Source: Rhizobium sp.
GTDB taxonomy: Bacteria > Pseudomonadota > Alphaproteobacteria > Rhizobiales > Rhizobiaceae
Reading direction: 5' to 3'
NCBI GenBank assembly: GCA_028290545.1
Contig: JAQGJP010000099.1
Coordinates: 1 to 64,000 of the forward strand
DNA length: 64,000 bases
Positions 35,817-44,421 of this stretch are shown here, one piece after another. The notes beneath the pieces were generated by a model. That model was not told the DNA's origin, made no database searches, and worked only from the letters and a program-made list of their open reading frames with translations. Each line of letters starts with the position of its first letter. The first letter of the stretch is position 1. A program made the position numbers and the translations under genes.

Positions 35817-35845
35817 CAAAAAAATGGCCCGCTTGTGGCGGGCCA
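35817..35845 (-). terminator. Rho-independent terminator of efp
   Basis: On the minus strand TGGCCCGC and GCGGGCCA form an 8-bp stem with a 5-nt loop followed by eight T. It lies 26 nt after the efp stop codon. Confidence 0.88.
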
Positions 35846-35871
35846 ATTACAAATTCGTATAGATCGGAAGA

Positions 35872-36441
35872 TCAATCCTTGGCGCGCTCGACATAGGACG
35901 CGTCTTCGGTGAGGATCACGATGCGCGTGCCGGCATTGATATGCGGCGGAACGTTGGTGCGAACGCCATTCGACAGCATGGCGGGCTTGTATGACGAGGA
36001 CGCGGTCTGGCCCTTGACGACCGGTTCGGTCTCGGTGACTTCCAGCGTCGCGTAGCGCGGCAGTTGCAGGGCAATCGCATTGCCGTCATGGATAGACAGG
36101 ACCACCGTCATGCCTTCTTCAAGATAGGCCTTGTCGTCGCCGACCACGCCTGGGCTCGCGGCAACCTGGTCGTAGTTTTCGGGGTTCATGAAGTGGAAGC
36201 CTTCGCCGTCTTCGTAGAGGTACTGGAAGTTCAAATCCTCGACGACGGCGCGCTCGACCTGCTCGGTGGTCTTCCAGCGTTCGGAAACCTTCACGCCGTC
36301 GGAAATGCGACGCATGTCGATCTGGGTCACCGGAGTGCCCTTGCCGGGATGAAAATTCTGCGCGGTCAGCACGACATAGAGGCGATTGTCGATATCGAGG
36401 ACATTGCCTTTACGCAGCTGAGAAGCGATGACCTTTGCCAT
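35872..36441 (-). CDS. efp: Translation elongation factor P
   Basis: A 189-residue EF-P with the usual three domains. EF-P rescues ribosomes stalled at proline runs. The modification loop reads NFHPGKGTP, with the Lys that EpmA and EpmB modify. ATG 36441 ([15 protein letters not shown]) is chosen because AAGGAAG lies upstream and the known N-terminus begins there; an upstream in-frame start to 36486 is rejected. It diverges from epmA, so the factor and its modifiers are adjacent. Confidence 0.97.
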   Translation of the reverse strand: MAKVIASQLRKGNVLDIDNRLYVVLTAQNFHPGKGTPVTQIDMRRISDGVKVSERWKTTEQVERAVVEDLNFQYLYEDGEGFHFMNPENYDQVAASPGVVGDDKAYLEEGMTVVLSIHDGNAIALQLPRYATLEVTETEPVVKGQTASSSYKPAMLSNGVRTNVPPHINAGTRIVILTEDASYVERAKD

Positions 36442-36573
36442 AAGACTTCCTTGTAACTTGTTGGAACGCGCTTTAAAGGACGGCAAACCGGCCAGACACG
36501 CGCCTTTGACTGATTGTGTGGCGCGCTACTAACCTGAAAACGGCTGAAATGCCAGACCGAATTGATAGAACCG

Positions 36574-37638
36574 ATGATAAACATTGCCTCGCAATTGCCT
36601 TCGCCATGGTGGCAGCCGAATGTGCATGCCGACCGGCGTCCGTTCCTCATGGCACGCAACCGTATCCAGGCCGCGCTGCGGGCATTTTTCACGCGGAATG
36701 ACTTTATCGAGGTGGATACGGCCGCCCTGCAGGTCTCGCCCGGCAACGAGACGCACCTTCATGCTTTCCGGACGGACCTGATCGCCTCGGATGGCTCGGT
36801 CAACCCTTATTACCTGCATACGTCGCCGGAATTTGCCTGCAAGAAGCTGCTGGCTGCGGGTGAGCGGCGGATCTTCACCTTCGCCCATGTCTATCGCAAT
36901 CGCGAGACCTCGCCGACCCATCAACCGGAATTCACCATGCTGGAATGGTATCGCGCCGGCGAGACCTATCAGTCGCTGATGGCCGACTGCGGCGCGATGT
37001 TATCATTCGCGGCAGAAGCGGGCGGGCAGGCCCTATTGCGCTATCGCGGGCTGGAATGCGATCCCGCGCTGGAACCGGAGCGGCTGACGGTGGCCGATTC
37101 CTTCATCCGCTATGCCGACATCGATTTGACGGACACGATATCGGCAGATGGAACCACCGATCGCGGCCGGTTGGTGGCATCAGTGACGGCTGCAGGTATC
37201 CGTACCGCTGAGGACGACACATGGTCGGATCTGTTTTCCCGCGTGCTGGTGGAAAAGGTGGAGCCCTTTCTGGGCATCGGGCGAGCGACGATCCTCTGCG
37301 AATATCCGGTGGCGGAAGCGGCCCTGGCGCGGAGATCGCCGAGCGAGCCCCGCGTTGCCGAGCGCTTCGAGCTTTATGCATGCGGCGTCGAACTCGCCAA
37401 CGCCTTCGGCGAACTGACCGATGCCGACGAGCAGCGCCGCCGCTTCAAAATGGAGATGAAGGAGAAGCAACGTATCTATGGCGAGACCTATCCGCTGGAC
37501 GAGGATTTCCTTGCCGCACTCGCCATCATGCCCGAGGCGAGTGGCGCGGCGCTGGGTTTCGAGCGGCTGGCGATGCTGGCTTCCGGTGCCTCGCGGATCG
37601 ACCAGGTGATGTGGGCGCCGGTGCGGTGGGGGACGTGA
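36574..37638 (+). CDS. epmA: EF-P lysine ligase EpmA (GenX/PoxA)
   Basis: A 354-residue class II lysyl-tRNA-synthetase-like enzyme without the anticodon-binding domain. It attaches (R)-beta-lysine to EF-P. Motifs seen are LHTSPEFACKKLLAAGERRIFTFAHVYRNRETSPTH and EFTMLEWYRAG (motif 2) and the late ALGFERLAMLASG (motif 3). ATG 36574 is used; the open frame starts at a TTG at 36562. Its neighbours efp and epmB support the assignment over a housekeeping LysRS. Confidence 0.95.
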   Translation: MINIASQLPSPWWQPNVHADRRPFLMARNRIQAALRAFFTRNDFIEVDTAALQVSPGNETHLHAFRTDLIASDGSVNPYYLHTSPEFACKKLLAAGERRIFTFAHVYRNRETSPTHQPEFTMLEWYRAGETYQSLMADCGAMLSFAAEAGGQALLRYRGLECDPALEPERLTVADSFIRYADIDLTDTISADGTTDRGRLVASVTAAGIRTAEDDTWSDLFSRVLVEKVEPFLGIGRATILCEYPVAEAALARRSPSEPRVAERFELYACGVELANAFGELTDADEQRRRFKMEMKEKQRIYGETYPLDEDFLAALAIMPEASGAALGFERLAMLASGASRIDQVMWAPVRWGT

Positions 37639-37660
37639 TTTTGCATCGCATTTGGCCGGC

Positions 37661-37848
37661 ACCCCCCTCTGTCAGCTTCGCTGACATCTCCCCCTCAAGG
37701 GGGGAGAGTGGAGGCTTGTGGCGCGGTCTTGCGAACAAACAGGCTCCCGTTTTTCCGCGGGCATCGAAGGTTTTTATCAAGGGTTGCAGCAGCAACTTAT
37801 ATTCTCCCCCCTTGAGAGGGAGATGTCGCGAAGCGACAGAGGGGGGTG
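37661..37848. repeat. Inverted pair of palindromic intergenic repeats (RIME/MITE-like)
   Basis: Two copies of a 47-48-bp module face each other at 37661-37708 and 37801-37847 around a 92-bp spacer. Each module has two small hairpins: GTCAGCTTCGCTGAC in one and GTCGCTTCGCGAC in the other, then a C-rich/G-rich arm pair. The first hairpin differs by paired changes that keep the stem. Modules of this CCCCTCTGTC...CATCTCCC type are common between genes in rhizobia. The pair separates epmA from epmB. Confidence 0.8.
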
Positions 37849-37873
37849 AAGCATCTCCCCAAAGGCGATGCGA

Positions 37874-38914
37874 ATGACGAGTATCACAACCCCCAAGCAA
37901 CTGCTTGATGCCGGACTGATTTCGCCCGAGCAGGTCGATGGGGCGGAAGCCGTGGCTGCCCGCTACGCCATCTCGGTCACCGACACCGTGGCCAGCCTCA
38001 TCGATCCCACCGATCCCTCCGACCCGATCGCGCGGCAATATATTCCCGATCCCGCCGAGCTGATTCAGTTGCCCGAAGAACGCGCCGATCCGATCGGCGA
38101 TCATGCCCGTAGTCCCGTCGAGGGTGTCGTTCATCGTTATCCGGACCGGGTGCTGCTGAAGGCCGTGCATGTCTGTCCGGTCTACTGCCGCTTCTGCTTT
38201 CGGCGGGAGATGGTCGGCCCGCAAGGCGACGGCACGCTCTCGGGCGCTGCACTCGATGCCGCGATCGGCTATATCGCCGCACATCCGGAAATCTGGGAAG
38301 TGATCGTCACCGGCGGCGATCCGCTGGTGCTGTCGCCACGGCGGCTGGTGGCGCTGATGGAGCGGCTTGGTGCGATCTCGCATCTGAAGATCATCCGCTT
38401 CCACAGCCGCGTGCCGGTGACCGATCCCGCACGTATCGACGCGGCCCTGATTGATGCGCTGAAAGCCTCCGGTAAAACCGTCTATGTGGCGCTGCACGCC
38501 AATCACCCGCGTGAACTGACCGGCGAGGCGCGCGTGGCCTGCGCCACGCTGATCGACAGCGGCATCATGATGGTCAGCCAGTCCGTATTGCTGAGGGGCG
38601 TCAACGATGATCCGGCAGTGCTTGCCACGCTCATGCGGCTGTTTGTCGAGAACCGCGTCAAGCCCTATTATCTGCACCACCCAGATCTGGCGCCCGGCAC
38701 CAGCCATTTCCGCATGCCGATCGAGGAGGGCAGGGCAATCGTCGCCGAATTGCGCCGACGTGTGTCCGGGCTCTGCATGCCGGCCTATATCCTCGACATC
38801 CCCGGTGGTCATGGCAAGGTGCAACTGAACGAAAGCCCGGTTCGGTCAGAGGGCGATGGATGCTACGCGATCGAGGACCGGCTTGGGGCGGTGCATGCCT
38901 ATCGCGATCAGTGA
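37874..38914 (+). CDS. epmB: EF-P (R)-beta-lysine mutase EpmB (radical SAM)
   Basis: A 346-residue radical-SAM enzyme that converts lysine to beta-lysine. The iron-sulfur motif CxxxCxxC is HVCPVYCRFCFRRE, the SAM-binding TGGDPL motif is in EVIVTGGDPLVLS, and PYYLHHPDLAPGTSHFRMPIEEG and PAYILDIPGGHGKV are family signatures. The PLP site includes the Lys of GGHGKVQ. ATG 37874 has AAAGG at good spacing; ATG 37868 is an alternative. It is probably co-transcribed with epmA through the repeat pair. No epmC hydroxylase is nearby. Confidence 0.93.
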   Translation: MTSITTPKQLLDAGLISPEQVDGAEAVAARYAISVTDTVASLIDPTDPSDPIARQYIPDPAELIQLPEERADPIGDHARSPVEGVVHRYPDRVLLKAVHVCPVYCRFCFRREMVGPQGDGTLSGAALDAAIGYIAAHPEIWEVIVTGGDPLVLSPRRLVALMERLGAISHLKIIRFHSRVPVTDPARIDAALIDALKASGKTVYVALHANHPRELTGEARVACATLIDSGIMMVSQSVLLRGVNDDPAVLATLMRLFVENRVKPYYLHHPDLAPGTSHFRMPIEEGRAIVAELRRRVSGLCMPAYILDIPGGHGKVQLNESPVRSEGDGCYAIEDRLGAVHAYRDQ

Positions 38915-39106
38915 TCCGGGCATGCTGTCGATGCCATCAATGTGGGCTTTTCGATATGCCCGATGCATAAAATAGTGCCATTATCGAAATCCGGCGCGGA
39001 ATTGTCCTGTAATTTGACGCGCAATTGGCGCCAAAGCGGTATCGGGCCGGGTTGGCACGGCCTGTGCATAGGTCCACAAGCCCTTTGGCCAATGAGGACC
39101 ATTCCG

Positions 39107-39277
39107 ATGGAAAAATCGCTAGCGACCCCTGAAGCGCGGAAGATCAATCCGGTGCAGGATCCGCAGATCCTGCCGCTGAGCTATTGCATGCCTCTGGTGA
39201 CCACGCGTTTTTCATCACCGGCGGCGAGTGCCTGCGTTCCGCAGAGTTTTCTCGAGCTGTTCTTCAGGAAAAAATAG
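39107..39277 (+). CDS. Hypothetical 56-residue protein
   Basis: An open frame of 56 codons starting MEKSLATPEARKINPVQDPQ and ending FLELFFRKK. GAGG lies 9-12 nt before the ATG. There are two Cys, no signal peptide and no recognised family. Its stop codon falls in the stem of the terminator of the convergent ABC operon. It may be a real small protein or chance. Conservation in relatives would decide. Confidence 0.3.
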   Translation: MEKSLATPEARKINPVQDPQILPLSYCMPLVTTRFSSPAASACVPQSFLELFFRKK

Positions 39278-39313
39278 CCACAACAGCCGGCCGATGTGCC
39301 GGCAGTTGTGGCT
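39269..39313 (-). terminator. Rho-independent terminator of the polyamine-type ABC operon
   Basis: On the minus strand AGCCACAAC pairs with GTTGTGGCT, enclosing a GCCGGC/GCCGGC stem, and is followed by ATTTTTT. It lies 11 nt past the stop codon of the ATPase gene. Confidence 0.88.
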
Positions 39314-39323
39314 GTCACTACAA

Positions 39324-40385
39324 TCAGTCCCGGACGATCAGCAGGTCGGTCGCCGAGAAACGCGCTTCGATCATATCGCCGACGACAGGTGGTTTTACCG
39401 ACGGATCATTGAACATGTCGAAAGAGAGCGGCTGACCATCGACGATCAGCTTGGTGCGGATCACCGAACCCAGGAAGCTTACGGACTCGACCTTGCCGCT
39501 CAGCGAGAAGTCACGGTTGCCGCCGTTGCTCAGCGACAGCGCCTCGGGACGCAACGCGATACTGATCTTGTCGCCCGGTTTGACATTGCCCAGCGGTTCG
39601 CTGAGGTGGACCGTTGTGTTGCCGATCGTCACAGTGTTGGCCGAGAGATCTGCGACCTTGGCCTCGATGATCGACAGCGTGCCGACGAAGGTGGCGACAA
39701 ACTTGGTCTTCGGCCGGTTATAGATCTCGAACGGCGTGCCGATCTGGTCGGCGCGACCCTGATGCATGACGACGATGCGGTCGGAGATCGACAGCGCCTC
39801 TTCCTGGTCGTGCGTCACGAAGATGGTGGTAATGCCCATCTTCTGCTGGATGGCGCGGATTTCCTCGCGCAGCGACACGCGGATCTTGGCGTCGAGCGCC
39901 GAGAGCGGCTCGTCGAGCAGCAGCACCTGTGGCTTGATGGCCAGCGCGCGGGCAAGCGCCACGCGCTGCTGCTGGCCGCCGGAGAGCTGGAAAGGATAGC
40001 GATCGGCCAGATGGCTGAGGCTGACGAGGTCGAGCATCTCCTTGACGGTCTTGGCCGAGACTTCCTTTTCGATGCCCTTGACGCGAAGACCGAAGGCAAC
40101 GTTTTCCGCCGCCGTCATGTTCGGAAACAGCGCGTAGGCCTGGAACACCATGCCGATATTGCGCTGGTTGGTCTTGAGGTCGTTCTGCCTGACGCCGTTG
40201 ATGGTGATATCGCCGGCAGTAGGCGTCTCGAAACCTGCGACCATCCGCAGCGTCGTGGTCTTGCCGCAACCCGATGGCCCGAGAAAGGAGATGAACTCAC
40301 CCTTCTCGATGCTCATGTTGAAATCCTTCACGACCTGGGTCGGACCATAGATCTTCTGAATGTTGGAGAGTTCGAGAAAGGCCAT
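39324..40385 (-). CDS. Spermidine/putrescine-type ABC ATPase (PotA-like)
   Basis: A 353-residue ATPase. Walker A is GPSGCGKTT, the Q-loop VFQAYALFPNM, the signature LSGGQQQRVALARAL, Walker B VLLLDEPLSALDAK and the switch His in IFVTHDQEEAL. A C-terminal TOBE-type regulatory domain (about 240-350) is present, as in the PotA/FbpC group. It is the last gene of the operon and ends at a strong terminator. Confidence 0.93.
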   Translation of the reverse strand: MAFLELSNIQKIYGPTQVVKDFNMSIEKGEFISFLGPSGCGKTTTLRMVAGFETPTAGDITINGVRQNDLKTNQRNIGMVFQAYALFPNMTAAENVAFGLRVKGIEKEVSAKTVKEMLDLVSLSHLADRYPFQLSGGQQQRVALARALAIKPQVLLLDEPLSALDAKIRVSLREEIRAIQQKMGITTIFVTHDQEEALSISDRIVVMHQGRADQIGTPFEIYNRPKTKFVATFVGTLSIIEAKVADLSANTVTIGNTTVHLSEPLGNVKPGDKISIALRPEALSLSNGGNRDFSLSGKVESVSFLGSVIRTKLIVDGQPLSFDMFNDPSVKPPVVGDMIEARFSATDLLIVRD

Positions 40386-40395
40386 TGTTATATCC

Positions 40396-41184
40396 TCAGG
40401 TCCGGACGCGCGAGACTTTTTGGAGACGCGAAGCGATGTTGATAAGCCCCATCGAGGCCCAAGTCATGATGAAGGCGATCATTGCCAGCGCTGGCGGCTC
40501 ATAGGCTTTGTTGGCGCCGATTAGCTGCAGATAGGGACCGAAAGCCGGGCGATTGAGCAGCGATGGCATTGTGAACTCGCCGATGACGATCGCGAAAGCG
40601 ATGAACGAACCGGAGAGCACGCCGCTCATGACGTTCGGGAAAATGCAGCGGACCATGATGGTGGTCCATGACGCACCCAGGCTTTCCGCCGCTTCCGTCA
40701 GCACCCGCACATCGATCGCCCGCATGGAGGTATCGACCGAGCGATACATATAGGGCAGCGACAGTGTCATGAAGGAGAAGATCAGCAACAGATCGGTGGT
40801 CCGCTCATAGGCCGTGAACGGCAAGACGGATGCCGAACCGTAGAGCCGGAGATAGCCGAAGACGATGACGATCGCCGGGATGACCAGCGGCAGCAGCGTG
40901 ATGAACTCCACCACCGGGCGCATCTGCGGCAGCCGCAGGCGCACCCAGTAGGCGGTCGGCACGATCAGCACCATGCCGACGATGATCGTCAGGATTGCCA
41001 TCAGGATCGAGTAGCTGAAGGTCTCGCGAAACTGAACATCGGCAAACACCGAGGCATAGGCATCGAATGAGTACTCGCCGCGGCGCATGCGCAGCGAGAA
41101 TTCGAAGGTGGCGATCAGCGGCACCAGAAAATAGACGGCACCAATGGCGACCGCGAACCAGGCGAGGATCTTCTTGCCGTTCAT
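40396..41184 (-). CDS. ABC permease, second subunit (PotC-like)
   Basis: A 262-residue inner-membrane permease with six hydrophobic segments and the coupling motif EAAESLGASWTTIMVRCIFPNVMSG. It overlaps the first permease gene by 4 nt. The smaller, second subunit of the spermidine/putrescine group is its closest description. ATG 41184 is set by that overlap; the longer open frame to 41856 is a shadow of the first permease. Confidence 0.9.
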   Translation of the reverse strand: MNGKKILAWFAVAIGAVYFLVPLIATFEFSLRMRRGEYSFDAYASVFADVQFRETFSYSILMAILTIIVGMVLIVPTAYWVRLRLPQMRPVVEFITLLPLVIPAIVIVFGYLRLYGSASVLPFTAYERTTDLLLIFSFMTLSLPYMYRSVDTSMRAIDVRVLTEAAESLGASWTTIMVRCIFPNVMSGVLSGSFIAFAIVIGEFTMPSLLNRPAFGPYLQLIGANKAYEPPALAMIAFIMTWASMGLINIASRLQKVSRVRT

Positions 41185-42053
41185 TTCTGCCACCGTTCCG
41201 CGCGCATCCGCAGCCAGATATAGAGGAAGTTGGAAATGCCGGTGATGACGACCATGCCGAGCGCCACGGCATAGCCGAGATTGGCGTTGTGCAGCACGTC
41301 GCCACGGATCTGGGCGTAAAGAACGATCGGAACGATGTTCAGCGAAGAGCCGGTCAGTGCATAGGCCGTGGCGATGGCGCCGAAGGCATTGGCAAACAGC
41401 AGCAGAAACGTGCCCATCAGGCTCGGCCAGAGGATCGGCAGCACGACCATGCGCCAATATTGCCAGGTGCTGGCGCCGAGAATGGAAGCGGCTTCGTTCC
41501 ATTCCTTCTTCAACCCATCCAGGGCCGGTGTGATGATCAGCACCATCAGCGGAATCTGGAAATACATGTAGGTCAGCGTCAGGCCGAAGAAGCTCAGGAG
41601 ATTGAAACCGTGGCCGTAGATGTTGAAGCCGAAATAGGTCGTCATGATGTAGGTGAGCAGGCCGGTACGGCCGAGCGTCGCCAGAAAGGCGAAGGCCAGC
41701 GGCACGCCAGCGAAGTTGGACGCGACGCCCGAGAAGGTCAGGAAGAACGAGCGGATCCAGCCGGGCAGGCCACCCATGGTGATTGCCCAGGCGAGGAAAA
41801 AGCCGATCAGCAGGCCGCCGATCGCCGATGCGGCACTGACTTTGATGGAAATCCAATAGGCCGCGAGGATCGTCGGTTGGAAGAGGTCGACGAAATTCTG
41901 AAGTGTGAACTCACCCTTGGGATTAAAAAAGGCGCCGGTCACGAGGTAAAGCGTCGGGAGAATGAGGAACAGCAGCGCAAACAGCATGAACGGCACGATC
42001 CCGAGCCAGTCCACGATCATACGCCGGTTCAGTGTGCCTTGCGACTGCGCCAT
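41181..42053 (-). CDS. ABC permease, first subunit (PotB-like)
   Basis: A 290-residue inner-membrane permease with six main hydrophobic segments. The coupling region EAASILGASTWQYWRMVVLPILWPSL is visible. The N-terminus (MAQSQGTLNRRMIVDWLGIVPF) is cytosolic. It pairs with the second permease to form the channel. It is translationally coupled to that gene. Confidence 0.9.
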   Translation of the reverse strand: MAQSQGTLNRRMIVDWLGIVPFMLFALLFLILPTLYLVTGAFFNPKGEFTLQNFVDLFQPTILAAYWISIKVSAASAIGGLLIGFFLAWAITMGGLPGWIRSFFLTFSGVASNFAGVPLAFAFLATLGRTGLLTYIMTTYFGFNIYGHGFNLLSFFGLTLTYMYFQIPLMVLIITPALDGLKKEWNEAASILGASTWQYWRMVVLPILWPSLMGTFLLLFANAFGAIATAYALTGSSLNIVPIVLYAQIRGDVLHNANLGYAVALGMVVITGISNFLYIWLRMRAERWQK

Positions 42054-42097
42054 AAGGGCCTACCGGTTCAAAAAAAAGGGAAATTAATCGTCATAAG

Positions 42098-42125
42098 CCC
42101 CTCCCGGAATTTCGTCCGGGAGGGG
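42098..42125 (-). terminator. Hairpin after the polyamine-type binding-protein gene
   Basis: CCCCTCCCGGA and TCCGGGAGGGG form a perfect 11-bp stem with a 6-nt loop, 16 nt past the binding-protein stop codon and before the first permease. There is no immediate T-run. It probably favours the upstream message. Confidence 0.65.
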
Positions 42126-42140
42126 TAGGCAATTGCGTTG

Positions 42141-43244
42141 TTACTGGACGTTGGCGCCGACGACGCTGTCCCATTTCTCGGTGATCGCCTTCTTGTAGGC
42201 GTTCTGTTCGTCGAGGGTCGGGAATACAGCCTTGGCGTAGCCTTCAGCCGGCGGCAGCTTGTCGAGCAACGCCTGCGGAATCTTGCCGTTCTTGGCGAGA
42301 TCGTTGAAGCGGATCGGGTGGCAATAGCCGGTCAGCCAGCCGATCTGGCCCTCGTCGGAATAGAGGTATTCCATCCAGAGCTTGGCGGCGTTCGGGTGCG
42401 GAGCGTAAGCCGAGATTGCCTGGACATAGACGCCGGCGACGACGCCATTGGTCGGAACCACGACTTCATACGGAGGATTGCCCTTCAGGCCGTCGCCCCA
42501 GCTGATGGCGTTGTAATCCCATGCAGCGATGATCGGGGTGGTGCCCTGTGCGAAAGGAGCAGCCTTGCCGACGACCGGCACGAAATTGCCCTTGGAATTC
42601 AGGTCCTTGAAGAAGGCGAGGCCTGCTTCGGCAGCCTTGGAAGCGTCGCCGTTGGCAGCAGCCAGACCGGCGGCGTAAACAGCCGAGACAGCCTGGTTGG
42701 CCGAGCGCGGGTCACCAGCGAGAGCGACCATGTTGGCGAATTCAGGCTTCTGCAGGTCGGCCCAATCCTTCGGGGCTTCCTTGACGAGGTCCTTGTTCAC
42801 CAGCAGCGCCATGACACCGTAGTAATCGCCGTACCAGTAGCCGTCGGCATCCTTGGCGGAATCCGGAATGCTGTCCCAGGTGGAAACCTTGTAGGGCTGG
42901 ATCAGGCCATCGGCCTTGGCGGACGGACCAAAGGAAAGGCCGACGTCGATGACGTCAGGCGCCTGCGGGCCCTTGTTGTCCTTGTTGGCCTTGATGGCTT
43001 CGATTTCGTCGCCCGAACCCGCGTCAGGGTTGAGTTCGTTGACCTTCAGGCCGTACTTGGCCTTGAAGCCTTCGATAACGCCGCCATAGTTGCACCAGGA
43101 ATGGGGCAGGGCGATGGTGGTCAGCTCACCTTCAGCCTTTGCAGCCTTGATAAGGTCGTCCATGGCGTCGGCGCGCGCAACGGCGGTGGTTGCCATCAGC
43201 AATGCGCAGGTGCCTGCGACGAGAGTGTTGATCTGGGCTTTCAC
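42141..43244 (-). CDS. Periplasmic binding protein, extracellular solute-binding family 1
   Basis: A 367-residue protein with a signal peptide (LVAGTCALLMATTAVARA-D). The mature part has the SBP family 1 pattern: LIKAAKAEGELTTIALPHSW, VIEGFKAKYGLKVNELNPDAGSG and PDVIDVGLSFGPSAKADGLIQPYK. The polyamine/iron branch shares this layout. The N-terminal phrase resembles iron- and polyamine-binding proteins, and I cannot choose the solute. It is the first gene of its operon and adjoins an RpiR regulator in the same direction. Confidence 0.88.
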   Translation of the reverse strand: MKAQINTLVAGTCALLMATTAVARADAMDDLIKAAKAEGELTTIALPHSWCNYGGVIEGFKAKYGLKVNELNPDAGSGDEIEAIKANKDNKGPQAPDVIDVGLSFGPSAKADGLIQPYKVSTWDSIPDSAKDADGYWYGDYYGVMALLVNKDLVKEAPKDWADLQKPEFANMVALAGDPRSANQAVSAVYAAGLAAANGDASKAAEAGLAFFKDLNSKGNFVPVVGKAAPFAQGTTPIIAAWDYNAISWGDGLKGNPPYEVVVPTNGVVAGVYVQAISAYAPHPNAAKLWMEYLYSDEGQIGWLTGYCHPIRFNDLAKNGKIPQALLDKLPPAEGYAKAVFPTLDEQNAYKKAITEKWDSVVGANVQ

Positions 43245-43375
43245 TGAGTTTCTCCTCTGTTGGGTTCAGCATGATCGTGCTGTTAGTTTTGTTTCATGAC
43301 GCCTGTGTGACAGTTTTATGTACTGCGCAATTCGATCCTTTTACTTTAGCAATAAGGTATACTCCCCCTGATTGC

Positions 43376-44257
43376 TTATTCTCCTGCTACCGGCTTCCTG
43401 AAGAGTGGTGTCGCTTCAAAAAGCTCTTCAAGCATCGTCATGCGCTCGCGGGTCTTCTCCCAATGAGATCCCTGGACCGCCTCGATCAATGCCTCAACGA
43501 CAATGAGGGTGACGACCGACGAGTCCCAGGCAGACGGCGCTTCGATGTTGAGCCTGAAGCTGTGACGCGCATGCTTGACGACGGGTGATCCCCATTGGTC
43601 GGTGAAGAGAATAATTTCCGCCCCGTGTTCGGCGGCGGTCTTGGCCAACGCTTCGAGCTGGCTTTCATATCGGCGTATGTCGAATAGGATCAGCACGTCG
43701 CCGCGGTTCATGTTCAGGACATAATGCGGCCAGCTTGAGGCATTGGGCGATATGCGCGTGACGCCGGGCCGGATGACCTGCAGATGCGTGAAGAAATATT
43801 CGGCCAGGGCGCCGGTGATGCGGCCGCCGGCAAGGTAGACCGCACGTTTGCGATCGCCGATCAGCTTGGCGGCGGCATCGAATTCCGCCGGGTCGAGCGA
43901 ACCGAGCGACTGGCGCATATTGTTCATGATCGCTTCGGCGAAACGGTTGAGAATATGCGCCCCGGGCGCATTCGGCGCCATTCGCTCATGCTTGGTGATC
44001 GGATTGGATATCGTTTCCTCGAGTTCCTGGTGCAATCGCACCTGGAAATCCGTAAAACCCCGGAAACCAAGCTTTTGCACCATGCGGACAACCGTCGGTG
44101 TCGAGACGTTGGCCGCTTCGGCAACCGTAGTGATCGAGCCCAATCCGGAAACCGGATAATTGTCGAGCAGACTATTGGCCAATTGCTTTTCGGCACGCGT
44201 CATCTGATCATAGCGTGACGTGATCATGTCCGAGACAGTCTTGTTGGTGCCTGACAC
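43376..44257 (-). CDS. RpiR-family transcriptional regulator
   Basis: A 293-residue regulator. The N-terminal HTH_6 domain (MTRAEKQLANSLLDNYPVSGLGSI, TVAEAANVSTPTVVRMVQKLGFRGF) is followed by a C-terminal SIS sugar-isomerase-like domain (VYLAGGRITGALAEYFFTHL, GDVLILFDIRRYES). RpiR proteins respond to phosphosugars or other small ligands. GTG 44257 is chosen, with GGGAATAAG just upstream, but a TTG at 44299 and ATG 44227 are possible. It lies between the polyamine-type importer and the divergent catabolic operon, and may control both. Confidence 0.85.
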   Translation of the reverse strand: MSGTNKTVSDMITSRYDQMTRAEKQLANSLLDNYPVSGLGSITTVAEAANVSTPTVVRMVQKLGFRGFTDFQVRLHQELEETISNPITKHERMAPNAPGAHILNRFAEAIMNNMRQSLGSLDPAEFDAAAKLIGDRKRAVYLAGGRITGALAEYFFTHLQVIRPGVTRISPNASSWPHYVLNMNRGDVLILFDIRRYESQLEALAKTAAEHGAEIILFTDQWGSPVVKHARHSFRLNIEAPSAWDSSVVTLIVVEALIEAVQGSHWEKTRERMTMLEELFEATPLFRKPVAGE

Positions 44258-44421
44258 CTTATTCCCGTTCCCCTCTCCAGTCTTCGCTGGATATTTCAAT
44301 AAAATAAGAAATGGAAACGCCCGCCGGAGTCAATAGCTTTTTTGTATCGTATTTTTCACAGACCCGATTGACACTCACAGATTTTTGAAGAATTTATTAC
44401 AAATAAATGAAGGCCTGGGGA

